Positions 34,372 through 43,569 of a stretch of DNA of 64,000 nucleotides are shown piece by piece. Source of the DNA: Paenibacillus sp. 1_12. Lineage in GTDB: Bacteria; Bacillota; Bacilli; Paenibacillales; NBRC-103111. The stretch covers positions 124,001 to 188,000 of the forward strand of contig NZ_FOTE01000002.1 of NCBI RefSeq assembly GCF_900114475.1, in the 5' to 3' direction. The notes beneath the pieces are model-generated. The model saw only the letters and a program-made list of their open reading frames with translations, made no database searches and was not told the DNA's origin. Numbering within the stretch: the stretch's first letter is position 1; each line of letters begins with the position of its first letter. The translations under genes and the position numbers were made by a program.

Positions 34372-34527
34372 TATTCGCTGCTCCTTATACAAATCAAATA
34401 GGCCTAAACATGCCCTATTATACCATAATTCACAAAGCTACGTGACTTTAAGCCGTGAAGCCTATGTGACAGAATATCTTCATAGCAATCATTCAACATT
34501 CGTATTCATTGTGCCAATATAAAAAAA

Positions 34528-34555
34528 ATGAGCCATTCCCAAAGGAGTGGCTCAT
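34528..34555 (-). terminator. Intrinsic terminator of the SpoVIF-like gene
   Basis: ATGAGCCA / TGGCTCAT with extra inner pairs, followed on the minus strand by eight T. Confidence 0.85.
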
Positions 34556-34566
34556 GCCGGTACCGA

Positions 34567-34845
34567 TCATTTTTTGGAAATCATCTTCACCATTTGCTCC
34601 ATGTTGTTTGCGTTAATCTTGCTGCTTTTGATGGCATGAATCAATTCATTAACCGTTGCCTCTGAAACATTTACATTAACAAGACTAGACACCTGTTTAA
34701 TGAGCTGCTTCAATTGAGCATCGCTTTGCATGGTAGAAGGCTTGACTGCGCTAGCGAGTTTATGAATGTCCTTCTCGCTTACACTCTTTCCGGTTCTTTT
34801 CTTGACAGCGTTCAGAACATCCTTGGATACATCCTTATTAGCCAT
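34567..34845 (-). CDS. Stage VI sporulation protein F-like (SpoVIF family)
   Basis: The 92-residue helical protein has the SpoVIF/YjcC pattern: VLNAVKKRTGKSVSEKDIHKLASAVKPS, then QLKQLIKQVSSLVNVNVSE. SpoVIF is needed for late spore coat assembly in B. subtilis, where its gene lies elsewhere; its presence next to gpsA is a local difference. The leader carries a well-formed hairpin immediately 5' of the GTAGGAGGG ribosome-binding site. A terminator follows, so it is monocistronic. Confidence 0.75.
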   Translation of the reverse strand: MANKDVSKDVLNAVKKRTGKSVSEKDIHKLASAVKPSTMQSDAQLKQLIKQVSSLVNVNVSEATVNELIHAIKSSKINANNMEQMVKMISKK

Positions 34846-34860
34846 TTTATCCCTCCTACA

Positions 34861-34892
34861 AGCTTTCCTTTAGGAAAGCTATCTTCGTAAGC
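34861..34892 (-). repeat. Leader hairpin element before the SpoVIF-like gene
   Basis: The minus strand carries GCTTACGAAG, then a perfect 8-bp stem AGCTTTCC-(4 nt)-GGAAAGCT, then TTGTAGGAGGG. It has the same order of parts as the ypiF copies, but the stem sequence is changed on both sides so pairing is kept. Confidence 0.8.
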
Positions 34893-35025
34893 ACCCTCAG
34901 AATCTTTGAGCAATGCTGCATGGTAGGCAAACTTAGTCCTACTGAAGTATTTTATGAAGAAGGGATATCAATCGTGTAGGCGGTAGTCTAAAGGGTTCCA
35001 GATAGTTTATAAAGGCTTGTCTGAT

Positions 35026-36033
35026 TCAATAAATCTCTTCCTTACGTCCACGGCCCATCAAGTCGTCTGCAGCGGCTACAGGTTCTTTGCCATTAAAAAG
35101 CACCTCGTACAGCTGCTCGGAAATCGGCATCGTTACCTCATATTGACGGGATAGCTTATACGCAGCCTGCGTCGTTTTGACACCCTCTACAACCATTCCC
35201 ATTTCCTGCAGCACCTCGGACAGCGGCTTACCCTGAGCCAACAAATAGCCAGTACGCCAGTTTCGGCTGTGCTTACTTGTGCAGGTAACAACCAGATCGC
35301 CAATGCCTGCCAAGCCGGCAAACGTAAGGGCATTTCCCCCCATTGCAATTCCAAGTCGGGATATTTCAGCTAAACCTCTGGTTAACAATGCAGCCTTTGC
35401 ATTGTCCCCAAAATCCAGACCATCAGTCAAACCGGCCCCTAGAGCAATAATATTTTTCAATGCGCCGCTGACTTCAACACCAACGACATCCGGATTCGTA
35501 TAAACTCGAAAGTAAGAATTAATAAGCAGATCCTGAGCGGCCTCCGCTGCTGCACTATTCTCCGAAGCAACAACAACGGTGGTCGGACATTGTTTAATAA
35601 CTTCCTCAGCATGACTCGGTCCCGATAGAACGACTATAGAAGCCGCATCATAATCTGGCAGTTCATCAGCTAACACGGTACTCATTCTTTTCAAGCTATC
35701 TGCTTCGAAGCCTTTGGTAGCATGAATAAGAAGCGTGTCTTTAGACAAGAACGCTCTCATTTGTGAAGCAACATTCCTCATTGCAGAGGAAGGAGCTACC
35801 ACGAATACCGCATCGGCTTGAAATAACGCTTCTTCCATCGAGGTTGTGGCATGAATTTTGGCAGACAGCTCCGTATCCCCCAGAAACCGGCGGTTGCGAT
35901 GCTCCCGATTAATCTCCAATACCTGCTCTTCATTACGCGACCATAAGGTTACCTCCAGCTCGTTCTCTGCCAGCACGGAGGCAATGGCCGTTCCCCAGCT
36001 TCCAGCTACAAGCACAGATACTTTTCGAGGCAT
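35026..36033 (-). CDS. gpsA: Glycerol-3-phosphate dehydrogenase [NAD(P)+] GpsA
   Basis: The 335-residue enzyme has AGSWGTAIASVLAEN at the N-terminus and VIHATKGFE-, LSGPSHAEEV-, ALKNIIALGAGLTDGLDFGDNAKAAL- and LAGIGDLVVTCTS-type family motifs. It reduces dihydroxyacetone phosphate to sn-glycerol-3-phosphate for phospholipids. The first glycine of the usual GxGxxG nucleotide loop is valine here (VAGSWG where most have GAGSWG). It lies 14 bp after plsY, which uses its product, and after der, as in B. subtilis. Confidence 0.95.
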   Translation of the reverse strand: MPRKVSVLVAGSWGTAIASVLAENELEVTLWSRNEEQVLEINREHRNRRFLGDTELSAKIHATTSMEEALFQADAVFVVAPSSAMRNVASQMRAFLSKDTLLIHATKGFEADSLKRMSTVLADELPDYDAASIVVLSGPSHAEEVIKQCPTTVVVASENSAAAEAAQDLLINSYFRVYTNPDVVGVEVSGALKNIIALGAGLTDGLDFGDNAKAALLTRGLAEISRLGIAMGGNALTFAGLAGIGDLVVTCTSKHSRNWRTGYLLAQGKPLSEVLQEMGMVVEGVKTTQAAYKLSRQYEVTMPISEQLYEVLFNGKEPVAAADDLMGRGRKEEIY

Positions 36034-36047
36034 GAGCCCACCTCCGA

Positions 36048-36644
36048 TTATTTTTTTGCGCCCAGCTTATTTTCTTGTCCCTTGAGCAGCTTCACGATGT
36101 TGCTTCGATGACGATACCAAGCGAATACGAATAAGATTAAGCTAAGGACGAATATTTCCATAGGGCGACCCATAGTCCAGATAAGAATAGGTAAGAGTGC
36201 AGTAAGCAGCAGGGACCCTAAGGAAACATATCGAGTAATCGCAATAACGATAACAGTAGCAGCGATGGCAATCAAGACTGGTACAAAAGCAAGTGTAATC
36301 ATCACACCGATCGTAGTAGCAATTCCTTTTCCGCCACGAAAACCAAAAAATATCGGCCAATTGTGTCCTGCAATAGCGGCAACACCGCATAATACCAATA
36401 ATAAAGAGCTGCCGTCACCCAACCAGCTTCCGAGCAAGACGGCAATAACTCCTTTTAAAGCATCCAATAGCAGTACCGTAATTCCAGGCGCTACACCAAG
36501 GACCCGTAATGTGTTTGTTGCTCCCGCATTACCGCTGCCATGATTTCGGATATCGATCCCTTTAAGCAGCTTTCCTGCCAAAAAACTAAAACTGACCGAA
36601 CCGAGCAAATATCCGATCAGGATGGGTATGACATACCACACCAC
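36048..36644 (-). CDS. plsY: Acyl-phosphate glycerol-3-phosphate acyltransferase PlsY
   Basis: This 198-residue membrane protein has the three PlsY loops: GSVSFSFLAGK, GSGNAGATNTLRVLG and the GHNWPIFFGFRGGKGIATT box. It transfers an acyl group from acyl-phosphate to glycerol-3-phosphate, the first step of phosphatidate synthesis, using the product of the neighbouring gpsA. Two adjacent GTG codons could start it (36644 or 36641); GGGGCGG precedes them. Confidence 0.95.
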   Translation of the reverse strand: MVWYVIPILIGYLLGSVSFSFLAGKLLKGIDIRNHGSGNAGATNTLRVLGVAPGITVLLLDALKGVIAVLLGSWLGDGSSLLLVLCGVAAIAGHNWPIFFGFRGGKGIATTIGVMITLAFVPVLIAIAATVIVIAITRYVSLGSLLLTALLPILIWTMGRPMEIFVLSLILFVFAWYRHRSNIVKLLKGQENKLGAKK

Positions 36645-36653
36645 GCACCGCCC

Positions 36654-37976
36654 CTATTCATCATCTGATTTTTTCCGCGAAAACAACCTCATAGGTGTTC
36701 CAACAAATCCAAAAGCAGCACGAATTTTATTTTCCAGGTAACGCTCGTAAGAGAAATGCATCATTTCCGGATCATTAACAAAAACAATAATCGTCGGCGG
36801 TTTGACCGTAACTTGTGTAGCGTAGTTGATTCTTAGTCTTCTACCTTTATCTGTCGGCGGCGGGTTTATAGCTACTGCGTCAGATATAACATCGTTCAAA
36901 ACATGGGTTGGAATACGAAGCGCATGCTGTTCAGCTACTTGAACTACGACTGGAAGCAGCTTATGTAAACGCGACTTGGTTTTAGCAGAAAGGAACACAA
37001 TCGGCGCATAGGTCATGAACAGAAAATGGTCACGAATTTTTTGTGTAAATTCCTTCATCGTCTTCTCGTCTTTCTCTACCATATCCCATTTGTTGACGAC
37101 GAAAATAGCTGCTTTACCCGCTTCATGCGCGTAACCGGCAACATGCTTATCCTGCTCAATAATTCCTTCTTCACCGTTAATCAACACGAGTGCTACATCT
37201 GCCCGTTCAATGGCCTTCATAGCACGCATGACACTGTATTTTTCCGTGTTTTCATAGACTTTACCGCGTTTACGCATCCCTGCCGTATCAATAATTACAT
37301 ATTTCTGTCCATCCCGTTCAAATGGAGTATCAATTGCATCACGGGTTGTGCCCGCAACATCACTGACGATAACTCGATCTTCACCAAGAATAGCATTAAC
37401 AAGAGAGGATTTGCCCACATTCGGTCGACCTATGAGCGCAACACGAATAACATCTTCCCCATATTCCTCTTCATCGTCTTCAGGAAAGCTGGCTACAACC
37501 GCATCCAATAAATCCCCGAGTCCTGTACCGTGAGAGCCTGAGATCCCATATGGAGTTCCGAAGCCTAAGCTGTAAAACTCGTAAATATCATCCTGACGCT
37601 TGATGTTATCGATTTTATTAACGGCCAGCACAATGGGCTTCTTGGCACGGAATAGAAGCTCCGCTACCTCAGAATCTGCCGCTGTAATCCCCGCTTTACC
37701 ATCCACCATGAAAATAATTACATCAGATTCCTCAATAGCTAATTCAGCTTGGGCACGAACCGATCTTAACAGCTCGCTGTCCCCTTCAATCTCAATACCA
37801 CCGGTATCTATGACACTGAAATTGTGATCCAGCCATTCTCCGACTCCATACAAACGATCCCGGGTTACTCCGGGCATATCCTCTACAATTGCAAGCCTGT
37901 CGCCAACGATACGGTTAAAAATCGTCGATTTCCCGACATTCGGTCGGCCAACAATGGCTACTATAGGTCTCGCCAC
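36654..37976 (-). CDS. der: Ribosome-assembly GTPase Der (EngA)
   Basis: The 440-residue protein has two tandem GTPase domains. Domain 1 has GRPNVGKST at 9-17, DTGG and NKID; domain 2 has GRPNVGKSS at about 184-192, DTAGMRKR and NKWD. A C-terminal KH-like domain follows. It is an essential 50S subunit assembly factor. GTG start with AAAGGAA upstream. It is 9 bp before plsY. Confidence 0.97.
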   Translation of the reverse strand: MARPIVAIVGRPNVGKSTIFNRIVGDRLAIVEDMPGVTRDRLYGVGEWLDHNFSVIDTGGIEIEGDSELLRSVRAQAELAIEESDVIIFMVDGKAGITAADSEVAELLFRAKKPIVLAVNKIDNIKRQDDIYEFYSLGFGTPYGISGSHGTGLGDLLDAVVASFPEDDEEEYGEDVIRVALIGRPNVGKSSLVNAILGEDRVIVSDVAGTTRDAIDTPFERDGQKYVIIDTAGMRKRGKVYENTEKYSVMRAMKAIERADVALVLINGEEGIIEQDKHVAGYAHEAGKAAIFVVNKWDMVEKDEKTMKEFTQKIRDHFLFMTYAPIVFLSAKTKSRLHKLLPVVVQVAEQHALRIPTHVLNDVISDAVAINPPPTDKGRRLRINYATQVTVKPPTIIVFVNDPEMMHFSYERYLENKIRAAFGFVGTPMRLFSRKKSDDE

Positions 37977-38114
37977 TAAACTTCATTCCTTTCTTGGGTG
38001 AAGCAAATTCGCAACTCGAAAAATTCCACAACTTATATCATAGCATCTGACTTATCCGAAATCAATGTAAATGCTATCCTTGTATATTAAAAAATCGCAT
38101 TATCGGATAAATGG

Positions 38115-38762
38115 TTAGTCCTTACTGCTAATTTTTTTGACACTTGCCTTTATTACGTTCTTCATACCGATGATACCATGCTTACCCGCTAGCAACGTAT
38201 ACATCAGCCCAATGGATAAGCTTCTAGTCACTACAAGGGTTAACCACCATCGATCCTGCAAGGTTAATGAGCCCAGTTCCATACTGAAATGCCTTCTACT
38301 GATGTACAAAAAATAGCCCTCACCTAATAACAGACCGATCGATACAGCGGCAATCTGAGCAGACGGGAGCTTAATCGTCGTAACAGCCAAAACTCCGATC
38401 GCTAGAGCCATAACAAGCTCCATATTTCCGTATATAGAGGCAGGCATTAACTGAACCGTCTCCTGCATAAAAAACGACAATGATCCCATCAGGGCACCCA
38501 CCGACACAATATGAAGCTTACTTAGTAGCGCTCCCGGCAGCCTCCACAATATACATATCACCCATAACAACAAAACAGGTACCCAGACTGCCAAGGTCCC
38601 CAACGGAAGTGGGATGACCAAATAGGTCCCAATGATCCATGTAACAAAAAAAAGAAGTATCACTTTGGAAGGTACGCTTTTAAGTAATAAATCCTTCCAG
38701 CCGCTAGCAAACAAAATCATCGTTATGATCATAAGCAACCACGATAGATATCCTGGATTCAT
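38115..38762 (-). CDS. Membrane protein, YphA-like
   Basis: This 215-residue polytopic membrane protein has about six to seven hydrophobic segments and no enzymatic motif. Position between fni and der matches B. subtilis yphA, and length is similar, so the call rests on topology plus synteny. ATG at 38762 has AGGTGG about 6 nt upstream; a GTG two codons earlier is possible. Its leader shares the AAAACTCTTAGGTGG tail of the hairpin/RBS family but lacks a clear stem. Confidence 0.6.
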   Translation of the reverse strand: MNPGYLSWLLMIITMILFASGWKDLLLKSVPSKVILLFFVTWIIGTYLVIPLPLGTLAVWVPVLLLWVICILWRLPGALLSKLHIVSVGALMGSLSFFMQETVQLMPASIYGNMELVMALAIGVLAVTTIKLPSAQIAAVSIGLLLGEGYFLYISRRHFSMELGSLTLQDRWWLTLVVTRSLSIGLMYTLLAGKHGIIGMKNVIKASVKKISSKD

Positions 38763-38781
38763 TGGCACCCACCTAAGAGTT

Positions 38782-39900
38782 TTACTTAATCTTAGTATGG
38801 TTCAATACAGGTATATTTATCAATCCTGTTCGTCTCGCATAGCTGTTGATATCAATTTCTCTTGCTGCGCACCACTCAGCGGTCTCACCACAAATGATAA
38901 CGGGAACATTCCATAAATCTTCAATTGTATGAGTGCCCAAAGCCGTCATTAACAGCTTTAATTCCTGATGCATATCATCCATCTTCGTTATTAAAGCGGC
39001 TGTCCCCTCGGTTCGTTGTATCTGCAAAAAGGCCCCTGCAATCCCTACAGCAGAAGCACCTAATGTAAGGGCTTTACATGCCTCAAGACTCCCACGAATG
39101 CCTCCGGACCCAATTATCGAAAGCTTTTTATAAGCCGCGGTGTTTGTTCTCGATATCTTGACAGCTTCGATGACTTCTAATAATGCTATCGAGGTTTTGC
39201 ACCCCCAATCATTCAACCAGTCCATCTGCACATTTCGCCGTGCATTTTCAATGGCTGCGAAATTGGTGCCTCCATAACCGCCGACATCAATCGTGCTTAC
39301 ACCTGCCTCTAATAAAGCAGAAGCACTCTCTCGGGCCATACCAAATCCGACTTCCTTCACAATAACAGGAACGTTTAAACAGTTTACAATGGTTGAGATT
39401 CTCTCCAGCATCCCGGTAAAATCACGGTCGCCTTCTGGCATAATCAGCTCCTGCATGACGTTCAGGTGGATCTGAAGTGCATCTGCACGAAGCATTTCTA
39501 CAGCTCTCTTGGCTTGCTCCAAAGTGGCTTCACTTCCCAGATTTCCGAAAACGATTCCATTCGGATTCATCTGTCTTACGATTTGATAACTAGAGGACAC
39601 CTCGGCATTTTTAATTGCCGACATTTGAGAACCAACGGCCATAGCCAACCCGCATTCCCGAGCAGCAATCGCTAATTCCCGATTAATTTCTTCTGTCTCC
39701 TGAGCCCCACCTGTCATCGCATTAACAATAATCGGCGAACTCAGTGTGAGTTCGCCGATCTGGGTTTGTAATGAGATTCGTCCTAATGAGGTTTCCGGGA
39801 GACAGTTATGGATCAGCTTGAGGTCTGAGAAACCTTGTTCCCCACTTTGCCCAAGCTGCAGCGCATGATGAACATGCTCCAGCTTTCTCGGAATTCGCAA
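38782..39900 (-). CDS. fni: Type 2 isopentenyl-diphosphate delta-isomerase Fni
   Basis: The 372-residue FMN-dependent enzyme begins RIPRKLEHVHHALQLGQ and contains the FMN/substrate segments IIVNAMTGGA, AVGSQMSA, QIHLNVMQELIMPEGDRDF, VIVKEVGFGM, IDVGGYGGTNFA and SGGIRGSLEACKALTLGA. It interconverts IPP and DMAPP, feeding polyprenyl synthesis including HepS/HepT. TTG start with GAGGAG upstream. It lies downstream of rpsA by 22 bp. Confidence 0.93.
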   Translation of the reverse strand: MRIPRKLEHVHHALQLGQSGEQGFSDLKLIHNCLPETSLGRISLQTQIGELTLSSPIIVNAMTGGAQETEEINRELAIAARECGLAMAVGSQMSAIKNAEVSSSYQIVRQMNPNGIVFGNLGSEATLEQAKRAVEMLRADALQIHLNVMQELIMPEGDRDFTGMLERISTIVNCLNVPVIVKEVGFGMARESASALLEAGVSTIDVGGYGGTNFAAIENARRNVQMDWLNDWGCKTSIALLEVIEAVKISRTNTAAYKKLSIIGSGGIRGSLEACKALTLGASAVGIAGAFLQIQRTEGTAALITKMDDMHQELKLLMTALGTHTIEDLWNVPVIICGETAEWCAAREIDINSYARRTGLINIPVLNHTKIK

Positions 39901-39922
39901 CGTGACTCCTCATTTCAATCTA

Positions 39923-41191
39923 TTATTTAAATTTGCTTAATTTTTCACCAAGAAGCTCACCCAAAGTCGTATTTAAACCTTGGTTTTGGTATTCTTCAGC
40001 AATTACTGTTTTTTCTCTTGGAGCTCTCGAAGGTCTGTCGCCTCTGTCTCCACCTTTATCATTTCTTGCAGCAGGAGTCGCGGAAGCAGGTGCTTCTTCG
40101 GTTTCCTTGATGCTCAAGCTGATACGTTTCTCATCCAAGTTCAGATCCAAGATTTTCACTTGAACTTCTTGACCTTCCTTCAATACTTCAGATGGAGTTG
40201 CCACGTGACGATGAGCGATTTGGGAAATATGTACCAAACCTTCAACACCTGGAGCCACTTCAACGAATGCACCGAATTGAGCCAAACGCTTAACTGTACC
40301 TGTGATGATATCTCCAACGTTAAAGCTGCTGGTTCCTTGTTGCCATGGTCCCGGTTGAGTCGCTTTAATGCTTAGGCTGATCCGCTCATTAGCTGGGTCC
40401 AGCTTCAGAATTTGAACCTTAACCTGATCGCCTTCTTTAACAACCTCTGAAGGTGTCTCAACATGGTGCCATGCCATTTCGGAAATATGAACCAAACCAT
40501 CAATACCACCGATATCAACAAACGCGCCAAATTGCGTTAAACGTTGTACAGTTCCTGTCAATTCTTGACCGATCGATAGTTGACCGATAATTTCTTTCTT
40601 CTTCACTTCAAACTCTTCATCCAGAACGTCTTTTTGAGAAAGGATAACTTTGTTTTTCTCACGATCGATTTCTTTAACACGCAGCTTCAAAGTGCGTCCT
40701 TTATAATCGCTGAAGTCTTCAACGAAATTACGTTCAACCATTGAAGCTGGAACAAAACCTCTCAAGCCTACGTCAACAACAAGTCCGCCTTTTACTACTT
40801 CGGCAACTTTTGCTTCCAAGATAGTTTTGTTATCAAGATCAGCTTGAAGCTGGTCCCATGCTTTTTCACTGTCAACTACACGTTTGGAAAGAACAAGCTT
40901 TTCTTTGTTATCATCAATAGTCAAAACCTTCAATTCAACTTCCTGACCCACTTCAACGCCTTCACTCGCGTTTCCTAGTTGCACAGAAGAAAGCTCCTTG
41001 ATATGAACAACTCCGTCATACTTGTAACCTACATCTACGAAAGCTTGGTCATCCTCAATTTTAATAACTTTACCTTTAACAGTATCGCCTTTTTTGAGGA
41101 TAGAGACGTTCCCCATCGATTCCTCTTGGGAAATTTCTTGCTCTTGCGTGGATTGTTCTACTTGAATTTCTGCTTTAGTTTCTTCGGACAT
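39923..41191 (-). CDS. rpsA: S1 RNA-binding domain protein RpsA (YpfD)
   Basis: The 422-residue protein starts with an acidic N-terminus and has four S1 domains. The boxes are GDTVKGKVIKIEDDQAFVDVGYKYDG, KVAEVVKGGLVVDVGLRGFVP, GQELTGTVQRLTQFGAFVDIGGIDG and GDIITGTVKRLAQFGAFVEVAPGVEG. A Gly/Arg/Asp-rich tail (about 375-400) follows. The Bacilli homologue is shorter than E. coli S1 and is not tightly ribosome-bound. ATG with TAGGAGG 8 nt upstream. Gene order cmk-plsC-rpsA-fni matches B. subtilis. Confidence 0.93.
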   Translation of the reverse strand: MSEETKAEIQVEQSTQEQEISQEESMGNVSILKKGDTVKGKVIKIEDDQAFVDVGYKYDGVVHIKELSSVQLGNASEGVEVGQEVELKVLTIDDNKEKLVLSKRVVDSEKAWDQLQADLDNKTILEAKVAEVVKGGLVVDVGLRGFVPASMVERNFVEDFSDYKGRTLKLRVKEIDREKNKVILSQKDVLDEEFEVKKKEIIGQLSIGQELTGTVQRLTQFGAFVDIGGIDGLVHISEMAWHHVETPSEVVKEGDQVKVQILKLDPANERISLSIKATQPGPWQQGTSSFNVGDIITGTVKRLAQFGAFVEVAPGVEGLVHISQIAHRHVATPSEVLKEGQEVQVKILDLNLDEKRISLSIKETEEAPASATPAARNDKGGDRGDRPSRAPREKTVIAEEYQNQGLNTTLGELLGEKLSKFK

Positions 41192-41315
41192 GGTTCAATT
41201 CCTCCTATGTTAGCAACCTCAACCAAATAAATTAGTTACAATTGCTGCTTTCTAATATAATTTACCAACGCAAAAATTACGCGGTTAATTGTTTTTCTAA
41301 GTATTCCACTAATTA

Positions 41316-41900
41316 TCATTTTGATTCGTATTTCTTAACCAGCTCACGAATTGCTTCCATGATACGGTTTGTTGCCTCTTCCGCGCCAGAACTACCGCTA
41401 TCAGCAAACTCACTGATATCGAGAGGTTTTCCATACACAAGCGTCATTTTGCGAAAAGGCTTGTAGCCCCCCACTATTGCAGATGGAATCACAACAGCTC
41501 CGGACTTTAGTGCCAAACTTGCCGCACCCTTCTTCCCTATTCCGCCCGCATTACTGCGAGATCCTTCCGGAAAAATCCCTAGGATCTGGTTGTCTTGTAA
41601 AAGCTGAAGTGATAAGCGGATCGATTCTTTGCTCACACCACCACGTTTTACAGGAAACGCACTGATTCTTGGAAGTACCCAGCCCAGTACTGGCAAATCG
41701 AAGAGCTCAGCTTTGGCCATGTAATGTACACGCCTGCTAACAAGCGGACTCCCCAACAATGGCGGGTCCATATTGCTTGTATGATTTGCGCAAAGGATAA
41801 CGGGTTTGTCCTCAGGAATATTCTCGATTCCAATTACTTTCAAACGGAAAATCAAACGGAATATAAAGTGAAATAGAGCACGTAAGGTCGAATAAAGCAT
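41316..41900 (-). CDS. plsC: Lysophospholipid acyltransferase family protein (PlsC-like)
   Basis: The 194-residue membrane-associated acyltransferase has the NHTSNMDPPLLG box (Hx4D) and GIFPEGSRS box, as in 1-acyl-glycerol-3-phosphate acyltransferases. It would acylate lysophosphatidate after PlsY. ATG directly after the cmk stop with GGAGG overlapping the cmk end. Located between cmk and rpsA as in B. subtilis and relatives. Confidence 0.88.
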   Translation of the reverse strand: MLYSTLRALFHFIFRLIFRLKVIGIENIPEDKPVILCANHTSNMDPPLLGSPLVSRRVHYMAKAELFDLPVLGWVLPRISAFPVKRGGVSKESIRLSLQLLQDNQILGIFPEGSRSNAGGIGKKGAASLALKSGAVVIPSAIVGGYKPFRKMTLVYGKPLDISEFADSGSSGAEEATNRIMEAIRELVKKYESK

Positions 41901-41901
41901 A

Positions 41902-42579
41902 TTACTTCCCTCCGCCGACTTTGGTTCTGCACAACTCCAAAATTCGCTCTACAACATGAGGTATGGTTAAGTCTGTCGTGTCCAGCAATACAGCATCAGC
42001 CGCCTGGATTAAAGGTGCATGAGTTCTTTGTGCATCCATTTGATCACGGGCTGCAATTTCCTGCTCCAGCTGTTCTAATGTTACTTCAGGACGATCTTTG
42101 GTTTCATTGTACCTTCTCTCAGCTCTTACTCTAACACTAGCTGTGAGATAGAACTTTAGCTCTGCATCAGGAAGCACATGAGTACCAATATCTCTGCCAT
42201 CCATAACAACGCCTTTGTCAACTGCAAGAAGCTTTTGTTTATCTGTCAGAATGTGACGCACTTCTGCAATACTGGCAATTTGCGAGACATTGCTTGTCAC
42301 TTGCACGGTACGGATATCCAAAGTTACATCTCTGCCATTGACGATAACCTGTTGACCATTAAGGCCAGGTTCAAGACGAATAGTAAGTCCACGGGTCATA
42401 GCAATAACTTCCGATTCCTGCTCTGGTCTAAGGCCGGCTTGCAGTATACTCCAGGTGACCGCGCGGTACATAGCCCCCGTATCCACATAAATAAATCCTA
42501 ATGTATTGGCGACGAGTCGGGCAATTGTGCTCTTTCCTGCTCCCGCCGGACCATCAATTGCAATGTTAAATTTCTCCAA
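41902..42579 (-). CDS. cmk: Cytidylate kinase Cmk
   Basis: The 225-residue kinase has a P-loop GPAGAGKST, GFIYVDTGAMYRAVT, VVMDGRDIGTHVLPDAELKFYLTA and RDQMDAQRTHAPL. It phosphorylates CMP and dCMP. A TTG at 42579 is chosen as start: GGGAGG is 8-9 nt upstream and EKFNIAIDG follows as in homologues, while the open frame continues 20 codons upstream without a ribosome-binding site. Confidence 0.95.
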   Translation of the reverse strand: MEKFNIAIDGPAGAGKSTIARLVANTLGFIYVDTGAMYRAVTWSILQAGLRPEQESEVIAMTRGLTIRLEPGLNGQQVIVNGRDVTLDIRTVQVTSNVSQIASIAEVRHILTDKQKLLAVDKGVVMDGRDIGTHVLPDAELKFYLTASVRVRAERRYNETKDRPEVTLEQLEQEIAARDQMDAQRTHAPLIQAADAVLLDTTDLTIPHVVERILELCRTKVGGGK

Positions 42580-42693
42580 AACAAGGGCCTCCCAGAAATA
42601 AAAGTCATGCATGTGACAACAGACCCCGCTTGTAACCAATGAAAATTATACCATAGGTGAAAGTGGGATTGCAAAGCTGTCTCATACTTATCG

Positions 42694-42715
42694 ACTGAAA
42701 GGTGACCCTTTCAGT
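42694..42715. other. Short perfect hairpin between cmk and ypfA
   Basis: ACTGAAAGG and CCTTTCAGT pair perfectly around a 4-nt loop. No T run follows on either strand, so it is not a convincing terminator. The rest of the 42580-42780 gap shows no other feature I can name. Confidence 0.35.
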
Positions 42716-42780
42716 GATTTTACAATCGTTGAATCGTATGCAGGACGCGGATCATCCCTTGGTTATTAAAAATGAAATGG

Positions 42781-43434
42781 TTATATTTTACGAATTTCCA
42801 GCTGTCTTTCAAAGCAGTATTTGATGATCTTTTGACGGTCTCTGTCGGTAATTTCGGCAAAACGCATCATGACCTGCTGTCTGCCGGATTCGAGCATTTT
42901 GATCCTAACCAATTCACCTTTGAACGGAATATGCTCAATCTGTCCATTCTTGTAATTTGCCAGAAGCCAACAGCTCACCATTTGATTTGCAGCAAGTGGA
43001 ATGTAGCTATCACACAAAAACGAGATACCACCCCCGCCCACATCATCAGTCACCGCAATAAACTGCAATTGATCCGAGTATTTCACTGCCATTTCAAGCT
43101 CTGCCGGTACACGAAGAAAACTGCGACGCTGAATCTTTGTTATCGTTTCGGGAGCCGGCTTACTTATCTTCACCAGACGAATCACATCATCGGTGAACCC
43201 TTGAACGGATGTTGTAAAATAATTTTTCATGCCGCCATCTAAAATAAAATAAGCGGACAATTCGTCACCGATATAGAGCTTCTTCAGACGTCCAGTTTTC
43301 TCATTTATCGGAATTTCCATAAAAATACAATTGTCATCCTGATCAGCAATTCGGGATTTAAACTCCTGTTTTGCTTCATCCTCATCAATGGAATTGACTT
43401 GTATATGTAAAATTTGGTTCACCTTTGGAAGCAA
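42781..43434 (-). CDS. ypfA: PilZ-domain flagellar brake protein YpfA
   Basis: This 217-residue protein has an N-terminal YcgR-like domain (LPKVNQILHIQVNSIDED...) and a C-terminal PilZ domain with RRSFLRVP and DVGGGGISF, the c-di-GMP contacts (RxxxR and D/NxSxxG-type). In B. subtilis the homologue slows the flagellum when c-di-GMP is high. TTG at 43434 has GGGGGG 8 nt before; the family length then matches. It follows ypeB in this direction, as in B. subtilis (ypeB-ypfA). Confidence 0.85.
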   Translation of the reverse strand: MLPKVNQILHIQVNSIDEDEAKQEFKSRIADQDDNCIFMEIPINEKTGRLKKLYIGDELSAYFILDGGMKNYFTTSVQGFTDDVIRLVKISKPAPETITKIQRRSFLRVPAELEMAVKYSDQLQFIAVTDDVGGGGISFLCDSYIPLAANQMVSCWLLANYKNGQIEHIPFKGELVRIKMLESGRQQVMMRFAEITDRDRQKIIKYCFERQLEIRKI

Positions 43435-43524
43435 TTTTTGCACCCCCCGTAATTTGATCAAAACCAGAATTTCGATTCTGGAGTCTACCCCTTATTATAG
43501 CATGCTAATAACAGATGGGAAGCA

Positions 43525-43552
43525 AAAAAAGAAGAGTCTTGTCGAAGACTCT
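43525..43552 (-). terminator. Intrinsic terminator of ypeB
   Basis: AGAGTCTT / AAGACTCT with a 4-nt loop, then TTCTTTTTTT on the minus strand. Confidence 0.8.
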
Positions 43553-43569
43553 CCTTTATTATTTTATTT

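Noticed and set aside
37026-37511. 161-codon plus-strand frame opposite der
   Set aside because: Shadow of the well-supported der gene, with no ribosome-binding site or family match.
42694-42715. Perfect hairpin as terminator of ypfA
   Set aside because: No T run on either strand follows the stem.
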